Notes under the pieces: generated by a model
The model's database searches: none
The model's input: the letters and a program-made list of their open reading frames with translations, nothing else
Told to the model about the DNA's origin: nothing
Made by a program: the position numbers and the translations under genes
Part shown: one piece after another, positions 48,388-56,737 of the stretch
Layout of the letters: every line of letters begins with the position of its first letter
Position numbering within the stretch: position 1 is the stretch's first letter
Origin: Yarrowia lipolytica
Lineage: Eukaryota > Ascomycota > Dipodascomycetes > Dipodascales
Length of the DNA: 64,000 bases
Direction of reading: 5' to 3'
NCBI RefSeq assembly: GCF_001761485.1
Contig: NC_090774.1
Span: forward strand, 3,906,001-3,970,000

Positions 48388-49326
48388 CTACACTTTGCTA
48401 TCATCACTTACTGCACTCCAATCTGAAGAGAAGGCGTCTGATGACTCTAGCGATAGCAGATCTCCATCCGAGAATTGCGGCTCCTTGGCATCTCGGATAT
48501 CTGCTTCTCCGTAGCCAAACTTCCACTTCTTGGGCGGTGTCTGGATGACGAGCCTTTCTCCAATCTTCTGCCACTCAGCTTCAGAGTCATCATTAACACA
48601 CCTGACCCTAGGAAGCGTCTTCAGGGTCTTGAGAATAGCGGCCACATGGAGAGGAAGGCTTCCAGAGCCCGACTCAAAAGTGATAACAATCTGTTTCTCA
48701 TTATCGGGGTCGATTTCTGAGATTCCAGAGTCGGTCTCAAAGTCAGAAGGGAGATCCTTGAGATTGGAGCTGGCCGTGCTTCCTTGGTTCAGTGTCTGGA
48801 TAGATCCTGAGAGGTCTTCCTTTTCTGTCACTTCTTCAAGTTTCTTCTCTAGAATTGTGACCTGTCTTTTGATATCTGCAAACTCGTCCAGTGATTGCGA
48901 TGTCTCCACAGCTAGTCTCGCATCCACCGACTCAATAGCATCTCGAAGCGATACTAACTTGGCCTCCATGATAGACATACGCGAAAGAGTATCAAAGTCA
49001 CGAGAAGACTCCGGAACATCGTATATATGCCAGGATGTGGCATTCATGAACTCATGACTGACTGTCAAGCACACACTCAGCAGAGGATCGTGGGAATTGG
49101 CGTAGTCGGCAGTTGTAGACACCTTGTGCCTCATTCCTTGTTTGTAGTTAGGGTAGAGGGTCCTGCAAAAGTCGTTGAACTGCTCAATGGTGTCCCACTC
49201 ACTAGTTCTGACGTAAACAGTCACTGCCATAACTCCAGCCCATTCCCATTCGCCTTCATGGTTCAACACAGAGTCGTAGAAGTACATCTGTTTTCTGGTT
49301 CCCCCCAGAGTCGAATTGGTGCTCAT
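48388..49326 (-). CDS. Protein of unknown function with a central coiled coil
   Basis: 312 residues from the ATG at 49326; the longer frame starts with a TTG. Residues ~1-110 could be a small alpha/beta domain (MYFYDSVLNHEGEWEWAG, then VMAVTVYVRTSEWDTIEQF). Residues ~115-190 are a coiled coil (SIMEAKLVSLRDAIESVDAR, then DIKRQVTILEKKLEEVTEKE). A Ser/Asp-rich linker follows, then a second strand-rich segment (EKQIVITFESGSGSLPLHVA) and an acidic Ser-rich tail. I do not recognise a family. No signal peptide or membrane span is present. Confidence 0.6.
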   Translation of the reverse strand: MSTNSTLGGTRKQMYFYDSVLNHEGEWEWAGVMAVTVYVRTSEWDTIEQFNDFCRTLYPNYKQGMRHKVSTTADYANSHDPLLSVCLTVSHEFMNATSWHIYDVPESSRDFDTLSRMSIMEAKLVSLRDAIESVDARLAVETSQSLDEFADIKRQVTILEKKLEEVTEKEDLSGSIQTLNQGSTASSNLKDLPSDFETDSGISEIDPDNEKQIVITFESGSGSLPLHVAAILKTLKTLPRVRCVNDDSEAEWQKIGERLVIQTPPKKWKFGYGEADIRDAKEPQFSDGDLLSLESSDAFSSDWSAVSDDSKV

Positions 49327-49862
49327 TGCGTAAGATGAAACAGAACCAATATCCGGTGGCAAATACAGCTATAGGAAGCCACCTTATCATATAGAGACTC
49401 CAAGTGGGGATCGCTCAGGACTATGGGTTAGGCCCCTACCTGCTCAGGGCCATATACCAATAGGCTTTGGTTGATAACAGAGAGGACTTTCCGGTAGGGC
49501 TTCAATAGAAGCTACAAGAGAGTCTCTTATATGAAATTGATATCTTTCGAATGCCAGCTTGCAATTGAATGACCCCCTTACCTTTTTTTTACCACATTTC
49601 CCCTCCCCTTCACCAAATATAAGCTACATAATCGTGCTGCCTTTACTGAACTGTCTCTTCAAGATTGCACTAACAGGAGATGGTTCAGCTAAATTCAACA
49701 CCGTCCCTGTAGCTGCTGTGGTTTTTCACGCCTAGCCTGTTTCAGCAGTGTACGATAGGTTCACTAACTCGCAGGGTGGCGAATCTTACATACTGTAGTC
49801 TCATTCATGTGGCATATCTTTAATTATATTGTGTGTCTATTATCTATTATTTGCGGGTTTAT
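49327..49862. other. Promoter region of the coiled-coil gene and 3' flank of GDA1
   Basis: A 536-bp gap between two minus-strand genes. It contains a T8 run near 49583 and no gene. Confidence 0.5.
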
Positions 49863-51071
49863 CTAGTATCCAGCGGCATTCTGGAGGGCGACACCGAGTG
49901 CCCAGGAGACCTCGTTTCCTCCGTGGCTCTTTACCGTCTTCAGTGGTCTGTCTAAGGCAATACCATAGCCTGAGTGAAGAAGAGTGTACATGAACGACAG
50001 ATCGAGACACCATTCTGGACGTCCCTGAAGCTCTTTGAAAGCCATTTCAGAAAGTCCAGAGATATCTGTCCATTGCCCATGGCACACCTTCTCCTGAAGC
50101 CTTTTCACATCTCTTAGAGAGAACTCGTTCTGGAGGCCCAGGTTTGAGGTACGATCATAGAAATACGAAATCAAATACAAGTCTCCATTGTAGGTGCCGA
50201 TGGGAGGCTGGTAGACATTGTTGATTGAGCAGGACGAATGGGTGCAAGGCTCGGTGTGGAGAATCTTCTCCATGTAAGCGATACACTCCTGGTCGTTCAA
50301 AACGTCAGAAGTCAGTTCGTAGCCTGCTTCTGTCTTGCCGTTGATCACCTTGCTCATACCCTTACCGATGCAAGGGTTTATTCGACCATTGTTGAGCTCG
50401 AAAATCTTCTTTCGGGCCTCCATTAGCCCATAGCCGAGATGAGAGTACTGGTACAGATCGAACTTTCTCTCATCATCTCCCACGGCCATGGAAGAGCATC
50501 CACCCTTGTTTCGCTCAATCTCAAAGACGATCTGGGTTGATCCACCGCCCAGTTCTGCCACGGAAACGGTTCTATTGTGTTGGAGACGTCCAAGCAGATA
50601 GTTTAGCGTCATCCAGGCAAAGAAGCCTTCCTCCTCGCCGGTCAAAACGGCCACAGCCTCGGCACTCCTTTGGAAGGGATATTCTGTAAGCAGATTATCC
50701 ACCGATGTCAGAATGCCGACCTGTTCTTCGGGGGTCAACATTCGAAGGCCTGCGGTGCACTTGACCCAGATGGGGGTCTCGGTTTGGTGTTTACTTGGGA
50801 TCCAGTTTGTAGCTCGGTTAAGCATGCCTCGAAGAGTCTCAGCGCCCAGCTGGGGCTCAGTCGCGAATGACGATAGCCCCGGACGAGTGAACTCGAAGTA
50901 TTTGTCTTCAAGAATAGGCAGAGACTGGTTTGTCTCATGTCTAAATTTGAAGACATGCACTCGTGAACCGGTGGAACCGGCGTCCACTACCACCGCATAG
51001 GAGGAGTTGGGGGTGTAGACGGGGCGCAGAATCCAAGTCAGCAGCAGTAAGATTATCGAAGGTACCCACAT
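49863..51071 (-). CDS. GDA1: Golgi nucleoside diphosphatase, GDA1/CD39 family
   Basis: 402 residues. A hydrophobic N-terminal segment (MWVPSIILLLLTWILRPVY) is a signal anchor for type II topology, with the catalytic domain in the Golgi lumen. All apyrase conserved regions are present: VVDAGSTGSRVHVF, VKCTAGLRML, TGEEEGFFAWMTLNYLLG, VAELGGGSTQIVFE and the C-terminal NEVSWALGVALQNA. Paired cysteines are seen at CTHSSCS and CHGQW / WCLDL. Gda1 hydrolyses GDP (and UDP) released by mannosyltransferases so that GMP can leave through the GDP-mannose antiporter. The stalk between anchor and enzyme is very short compared with yeast Gda1 (518 residues), so cleavage and secretion cannot be excluded. Yeast Ynd1-type enzymes have a C-terminal anchor; this one does not. 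Confidence 0.92.
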   Translation of the reverse strand: MWVPSIILLLLTWILRPVYTPNSSYAVVVDAGSTGSRVHVFKFRHETNQSLPILEDKYFEFTRPGLSSFATEPQLGAETLRGMLNRATNWIPSKHQTETPIWVKCTAGLRMLTPEEQVGILTSVDNLLTEYPFQRSAEAVAVLTGEEEGFFAWMTLNYLLGRLQHNRTVSVAELGGGSTQIVFEIERNKGGCSSMAVGDDERKFDLYQYSHLGYGLMEARKKIFELNNGRINPCIGKGMSKVINGKTEAGYELTSDVLNDQECIAYMEKILHTEPCTHSSCSINNVYQPPIGTYNGDLYLISYFYDRTSNLGLQNEFSLRDVKRLQEKVCHGQWTDISGLSEMAFKELQGRPEWCLDLSFMYTLLHSGYGIALDRPLKTVKSHGGNEVSWALGVALQNAAGY

Positions 51072-51954
51072 TTTGATATCGCCATGTTGGGTGGGAAAGT
51101 GAAAGAAGAAATAGAAGAGAGAAAGTTACACTAATTTCGTGCGGCGACAGAATAGGTGTGCGACTCTGCTGCTTGTGTGACGCACGCAAATAAGATTGGC
51201 ACGTGTATGTCGACACACAACTTCGCCACCGGTTTATGGGCTTGAGAGGTGGCAAAAGTGAGAGAGATCATGCTAGAATGTTTTTTCCTTGGGCCAGTTA
51301 TGGACCTCCATTTTCTCTTTTCCGACTGCGTGTGTAAACATCAAAACTGGTGATGTTGTTGATGGTGTTTAAAGTGGCGGTGCGCTAAATTGGTACTAAT
51401 GAGACATACGGCATCAAAAACGAGCCGAATACAAGTACGAGTACAGTACCAGTACAAGTACAGTATGGTGTGTACTAGTAAATATCCTCATACCGGTGTG
51501 GTACTTTCAATTGAAGTGCGATAAGCCAAATAAGCGGATGTCCAGGTTATGAGAACTGGGTACTCGTAAATGAATGGACGTTGTGAGATGTGCGAGTGCA
51601 GGAGGACTCTACATGGAGGTCTTACTGTTTATTTCTGCTTTCATTTATTTACAATAAGCGAGATCTACCTTTTCTCATTTTCGTATGTTTGAGGGAGATA
51701 TTGACCAGTTAATTATCGTAAATTCTGTATCGGATCTGGTAGCTATTGTACACTAATTAAAAGTACGAGTACATACTGTACGTACTGTACATACTCATCT
51801 CATCCGCTCCGAGTTTATTACAGTGCATGCCCCAGATGGTTATGCAGGCAAATCAAGGTTCTTGTACATACGAGCGCATGCCCACAGTAGCAACCATACA
51901 GACCTTCAGACTGACGGGAAGTTAATAACGCATCGGAACCTCATTATTCCCCCA
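51072..51954. other. 883-bp divergent region between GDA1 and the mitochondrial ATPase gene
   Basis: Rich in GTAC words: nested GAGTACAGTACCAGTACAAGTACAGTA-like DNA lies at about 51430-51475 and again at 51755-51800. No gene. Confidence 0.5.
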
Positions 51955-53907
51955 ATGTTGAGAGCGGTATCGCGGGTGACTCCCCGTAATACTAGGCGTT
52001 TTGCACCATGTGTTCTCAATGGCCCAAACTCCTTTCAACACAAGCACCCCGGTCTCCCAGCATCCAGACCGTTCCTCTCGTTCCTTCTGGGCTCGCTGAT
52101 GTCGCCAGTGGACGCGATCAAGAACCTCAGGGACACGAAAACCCTCCTTGAACAAACCAAGGACGAATTGCTCGACACTTATGAGCAGACACAGATCCCC
52201 AGAGTGCACACGTTCTCTCCACCTCCAGGATACTTTCCGCGTAAGAACGAGATGGCGACCCTTCAAAGAGCTCTGTCTACCGACCCAGCTTTTGTTTGCA
52301 TGTTTGGTGGAAGTTCAGTGGGAAAGACAGCTCTGTTGAGAAAGGTTCTTAGCGGACAAACGTCGCCAGATCAGAACATGATCATGGGTGGCTGGGGAGT
52401 AGGAAACACTGTGGGGGGACCCAGCATGTCTGAACATGAACAACACAAGTTTGTGGTGATCCATTTTGATTTACGAATTGCTGGCTTTAGTGACCGAGTC
52501 GGACTGTACATTCGATTAGCTGCTGCAATGGAAGGCTTCTTCCAGGAAGTAGTAGACGAGTACCAGCGAGATGGAGTGGGAGAGGAAGCCAAGAAGGAGT
52601 ATGAAAAATACTTCAAGGGTCACATTCTTACATTCAAACACGCCAGAAAGGATATGGAGCAGAAGTTGGAAGACGCTTTCAAGAGCGCTTCGGGTAGAAC
52701 GCGTGAAGAGGCTTGCTTGTCTGGAGATATTGCCAAGTTGATGGAGATGTTCCAGTCCTCAATGTTATCATACTGGGAGTTTGACCCTCACAAGATTCTC
52801 AAGGAGCGGGAGAAGATTCAGGATAAGGCTATGCAGCAGGTGAAGGATAACGGCGGGAAGCTTGCTCTCAAGATGTTGGACCAAGATGAGTTGCTGAGAA
52901 AGACCAAGGATGAAATAGCTCGTCGTTCAGGACTCACAATGGGTTCCAAGCGAGTGCCTGTGTTCATTTTCGACGAGGCTCATCGGCTTCCCACCCTTAT
53001 TGACGACGAAGACTGTCTCAAGACCCTGTTAGACTCTTTTCTTGTTCTCACAAAGCAAGATCGACTGTGTCATGTTATCCAGTGCACGTCTGATGCATTC
53101 TACATGTTGTGGCTTAGAGCCATAAACGTGTCTCAGCATTCAAAGATTATCACCATTGATGATGCCACATACGAGGAGACCCGGAAGTTCTGGCACGACA
53201 GTTTATTGGCAAGCACCGTCAGTAAAACACAGAGCCCCGGGCTGCTCAAGAACAAGCTGCCTGACTTCGACGTGGTGTGGGACTTTTTTGGAGGCCGTTT
53301 TGCCTACATTACCGATTTTGTGGCCGAGTTCATCAACGCCCAGGGAGAAATCAACCCCTACAACTCTTCTTCTTTTGTGCATTCTTACACTCTACTTAAC
53401 CTATTCCTAACCCACCAGTCCTTTGACACATACTCGTCTCTACCTGAGAGCATAGACTTTACAGTGGACATGGACCCTGAAGTGCTTCTCTCAGTCTGTG
53501 TCCAGATTCTGAGAAACAAGTACAACTCCGAAGACCCCCAGCGAACTCGAGGCTCAATTAACTACTTCGACTCATGTGCTCTCTATGGTACAGAGCACGT
53601 CAATGCATTGGTCAAGAGTCGTATCTTGAACATCAACTGGACGGAGCCTGTTGGAGATAGACTCTCTAATGAGGGTCCCCAATTGACACCTGAGTGCATC
53701 TACAGACCCCAGCTTCAACCCATGTCCCGCGTGGTTGAAAAGGCTATGGAGGTGGTTCTGGCTAGCCCAGCTCTAACTGAAGTTAAGGCCAAGGCCAAGG
53801 AACGATTCCCTGAGATTGTGGGAGATTATAGTGGATCCAATATCTCGACAGAGATCAGAGCTACGCCCAACCCATCGAAGTCGTCAGACTTGGACAAGTC
53901 TAAGTAA
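51955..53907 (+). CDS. Mitochondrial P-loop ATPase of unknown function
   Basis: 650 residues from the ATG at 51955; the open frame upstream lacks an ATG. The first ~45 residues (MLRAVSRVTPRNTRRFAPCV) are a clear matrix presequence. Walker A is GGSSVGKTALLRKV and Walker B is VPVFIFDEAHRLP. The region between is long and charged with helical heptads. After Walker B comes a sensor-like strand (HVIQCTSDAFYMLW) and a helical C terminus. The layout resembles archaeal-type ATPases (Orc1/STAND-like AAA) found in fungal mitochondria, but I know of no assigned role. No membrane span is visible. Confidence 0.75.
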   Translation: MLRAVSRVTPRNTRRFAPCVLNGPNSFQHKHPGLPASRPFLSFLLGSLMSPVDAIKNLRDTKTLLEQTKDELLDTYEQTQIPRVHTFSPPPGYFPRKNEMATLQRALSTDPAFVCMFGGSSVGKTALLRKVLSGQTSPDQNMIMGGWGVGNTVGGPSMSEHEQHKFVVIHFDLRIAGFSDRVGLYIRLAAAMEGFFQEVVDEYQRDGVGEEAKKEYEKYFKGHILTFKHARKDMEQKLEDAFKSASGRTREEACLSGDIAKLMEMFQSSMLSYWEFDPHKILKEREKIQDKAMQQVKDNGGKLALKMLDQDELLRKTKDEIARRSGLTMGSKRVPVFIFDEAHRLPTLIDDEDCLKTLLDSFLVLTKQDRLCHVIQCTSDAFYMLWLRAINVSQHSKIITIDDATYEETRKFWHDSLLASTVSKTQSPGLLKNKLPDFDVVWDFFGGRFAYITDFVAEFINAQGEINPYNSSSFVHSYTLLNLFLTHQSFDTYSSLPESIDFTVDMDPEVLLSVCVQILRNKYNSEDPQRTRGSINYFDSCALYGTEHVNALVKSRILNINWTEPVGDRLSNEGPQLTPECIYRPQLQPMSRVVEKAMEVVLASPALTEVKAKAKERFPEIVGDYSGSNISTEIRATPNPSKSSDLDKSK

Positions 53908-54074
53908 CTAAATTATCATGACATTATCGTAAAAAGAAATTCCGGTACATACGTAATATACACCTTCGAATACCGTAACTACAGGCAGTTAAGAACATAC
54001 AGATAGCTACATTAACCACTGTGCAATCTCTGTCACATTCACACTAACCCTTGTATCATCATACTCATCATACA

Positions 54075-55823
54075 TTACTGTCCCTGTCGTCGCTGTTGGA
54101 ACATGCTTGGATCTGTGGGAATCATCTCGCCGTTAGGACCTCGCATAAAAGGAGGGAATCCAGGAGGAGGTCCGTGCATGTGGGGTGGGGGACCGCCTGG
54201 GCCACCGGGACCCCCAGGAGGCCCGCCAGGTCCTCCAGGACCCATAGAGCCATTAGGAGGAGGTCCGCCAGGAGATTGCGGGCCACCGGGACCAAAGTTG
54301 GGGGGCATGTGCATATTCTGCATGTGTGGAGGCATCATATACATGGGAGGGAAACCCGGAGGAGGCCCCCGGTGGGCAGGATGGCCGGGGGGAGGCATAA
54401 AGTGACCGGGAGGAGGTCTTGCTCCAGGGGGAAAGCCAGGAGGCATCTGCTGCATTCGAGCCCAATCAGGCATACCGTTGGGGCCGGGGGAGTTGGGGCC
54501 TGGAGAGTTGGGGCCAGGGGAGTTGGGTCCATTGGGTCCATTGGGTCCATTGGGTCCGTTGGGTCCATTCATGTTGAGACCAGGTGGAAGAGGACCACGG
54601 CCATGGGGTCCTTGAGGAGGAGGAGGCCCTTGTGGGTGTCCCTGAGGAGGTGCCTGAGGCGTTCCCTGAGGGTGGCCTTGGGGATGGCGTGGGTGGCCTT
54701 GTGGTTGAGGGTGACCTTGGGGATGGCCCTGTGGGTGGCCAAGTCCACCCCCCGATTGCGAGGTAGGAGGACCTCCTTGGACGCCCCCTCTTGGGCCAGA
54801 GGGATGTGGGTTTCCATGCTGCACCTGAGGACTGGCGACCTTGGATTGTGCCTGTGACTGTGGTGTTGATTGTGTCTCGCTGGTGTCTTCCTCGCCGCCA
54901 TGGCCCTCCTTCTTGTTGAGCAGACTCATGAAGAACGAGTCGTTGCTGTTTTTGTTTTCAGGTTCGTCGGGCTGGTGGACCATGCCAGGAGGGAAAAACG
55001 ACGACGTAGCGTTAGGTGCAGGTGGCGCCTGGGGCTGCTGCTGCTGTGGAGGCATGGGCGGAGGAGTGGACACGTGCTGTTGGGGTTCGGGTCCTCTGAA
55101 AAAGGTAGAGAACTTGGAAGCTCCGGAACCTCCTCCGCCGCCTCGTCCTCCATCTCCTGAAGCCAGAGCCTCTTCCTTTTTGGGCTCGCTCCACATGTCA
55201 AACATTCGATCGACCGAGTTGGACGAGGGTTGGTTGAAGAAGCGAGAGTTACCTCCTGACGCTGTTGCCGGCACGTCTTCTGTGGCGGTGGGCTCCTCTT
55301 CTTGGATACCCTTCTTTCGGTTCTCTTCTCGTCGCATTTTTGCCTTCCATTGCTCAAACTCGGCCACCGAGCCAGGCATACTCATTCCGCTCTTGTGGTC
55401 CTCCAGCGGTTCGCTCATCCACTCGGGGTTGCTTTCGTCCAGCGTGGAATCACGCAGATCTCGATTGAAGTCGCCTCGCTGCCGTCGTCCCGCGCCAAAC
55501 TCGCCTCTATCTCGCTTGTTACCTGAGCCCATTCCCGACTTCCACGTGTACTTTGACGACGTAGCTGTGAAGGTCTCGTGGCCGTTGCGGCCATCCTTGT
55601 TGCGTTCAGACCGGTTGGATATGACCGATGATTGAAGCTCCATAGCCCACTCCTCATTCTGGTAGTCGGGCACCTGGGGACTTTCTCTCAGATTGATCAT
55701 AAACAGCGGAGAATAGCGCTGAGTGGGGATTGCGACGGATTCGTTTTTTTTTGCGGCAAAAAGATCGTCGATTTTCAGACTGCCCTTGGAGCTGGGCCCC
55801 ATGGATATAATTGACGGATCCAT
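54075..55823 (-). CDS. Eap1-like eIF4E-binding/mRNA-regulatory protein, Pro/Gly-rich
   Basis: 582 residues. The N-terminal ~200 residues hold short conserved pieces: YSPLFMINLRESP (a near match to the eIF4E-binding YxxxxLphi pattern), then ESNPEWMSEPLEDHKSG and SVAEFEQWKAKMRREEN. These pieces fit what I recall of fungal Eap1-type proteins and the animal 4E-transporter. The C-terminal ~350 residues are disordered: a Gln/Pro stretch, GHPQ repeats, (GPN)n repeats and a Met/Pro/Gly tail, which suit a P-body or condensate component. The function as an eIF4E partner is inferred. There is no globular catalytic domain. The opposite strand also looks repetitive but is not coding. Confidence 0.55.
   Translation of the reverse strand: MDPSIISMGPSSKGSLKIDDLFAAKKNESVAIPTQRYSPLFMINLRESPQVPDYQNEEWAMELQSSVISNRSERNKDGRNGHETFTATSSKYTWKSGMGSGNKRDRGEFGAGRRQRGDFNRDLRDSTLDESNPEWMSEPLEDHKSGMSMPGSVAEFEQWKAKMRREENRKKGIQEEEPTATEDVPATASGGNSRFFNQPSSNSVDRMFDMWSEPKKEEALASGDGGRGGGGGSGASKFSTFFRGPEPQQHVSTPPPMPPQQQQPQAPPAPNATSSFFPPGMVHQPDEPENKNSNDSFFMSLLNKKEGHGGEEDTSETQSTPQSQAQSKVASPQVQHGNPHPSGPRGGVQGGPPTSQSGGGLGHPQGHPQGHPQPQGHPRHPQGHPQGTPQAPPQGHPQGPPPPQGPHGRGPLPPGLNMNGPNGPNGPNGPNGPNSPGPNSPGPNSPGPNGMPDWARMQQMPPGFPPGARPPPGHFMPPPGHPAHRGPPPGFPPMYMMPPHMQNMHMPPNFGPGGPQSPGGPPPNGSMGPGGPGGPPGGPGGPGGPPPHMHGPPPGFPPFMRGPNGEMIPTDPSMFQQRRQGQ
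54473..54580 (-). repeat. Coding repeat, Gly-Pro-Asn units
   Basis: A 9-bp unit (TTGGGTCCA-like on the plus strand) and a longer 21-bp variant are repeated, encoding GPNGPN and PGPNSPGPNS runs. Copy number is likely variable. Confidence 0.8.
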
Positions 55824-56737
55824 GGCTTTTGTGGTGGATTGTGTGTCGCTTGCTGTGTGTTGTTATTAACTGTGAAGTGTGGTTTGTTGTGCTGACCAGT
55901 GGTAATATTTACGCTTCTGCTAGCCTAGCCGCAGGAGGTGCTTACTAAGGACTGTATTGGGTCTGGTGTGTGGTTATGTGAGGGGCTGGGTGTACACGTT
56001 AATGGGGTGTTTGTTAACCAGTGAAGAATAATAATATGACTCTTCGCTCTCAACCAATTGCTCCGTACTCTCATATACTGTAGACAACCCATCCAGTTTA
56101 TTTAGTCACCATCTTATCATAATCGTAATCTGAGTTTGCGATTCCTAAGCCCTGAAACCGTTTAACTGCAGCTCAGGCTGTACTGAAGCGCAATATTTAG
56201 TCCTGAATTAGCCTATTCCGATCGTCCAATTTTGTTAGAGCATTTATAATCACGTGACCTCAATCGCAGCTCAGTTGGTGTCTTCCAACACACTCCAAAC
56301 AAGCATAGCAAGAAACATGCAGGTCAGAATTACCAAGGCATAAATATGACAACATGACTGATACATACTGGTACTTGTATTGATTTTGAGGCCAATACAA
56401 ACAAACAAAAGACAGGAAACTGTCAACTAAAGCCACCACATGTGTTGTCCGTAGGTTTCTTTTAGTGGGTGGCGACTCCTACGATATGTTAGCTACTTGT
56501 ACTTGACAAAGGCAATACGAACAAAGGTCTTAAATTTGCTTATCAGCGTGTCCAACTGTAGTGACAACATGTACAAGTGCTCGCACTGTACAGGTAGCTA
56601 CGTAGAAGTACATACTATAGTTATAGTCTAGCACTCTAGAATACAGAACTACAACTATTAGCTACCCGCTCATAAATATATCATATCATTTATTGAACAG
56701 TGGGTATATTCCCTTATTTTATCTATTCCATACTTTC
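55824..56737. other. Promoter region of the Eap1-like gene and 3' flank of CWH43
   Basis: A 914-bp gap with no gene. It contains TAGCTACTTGTACTTG near 56491 and GTAGCTAC at 56594-56601. Confidence 0.5.

Noticed and set aside
54103-54857. Collagen-like plus-strand frames opposite the Eap1-like gene
   Set aside because: These are complementary reading of Pro/Gly repeat DNA. The minus-strand frame has the full-length ORF, an ATG and conserved segments.
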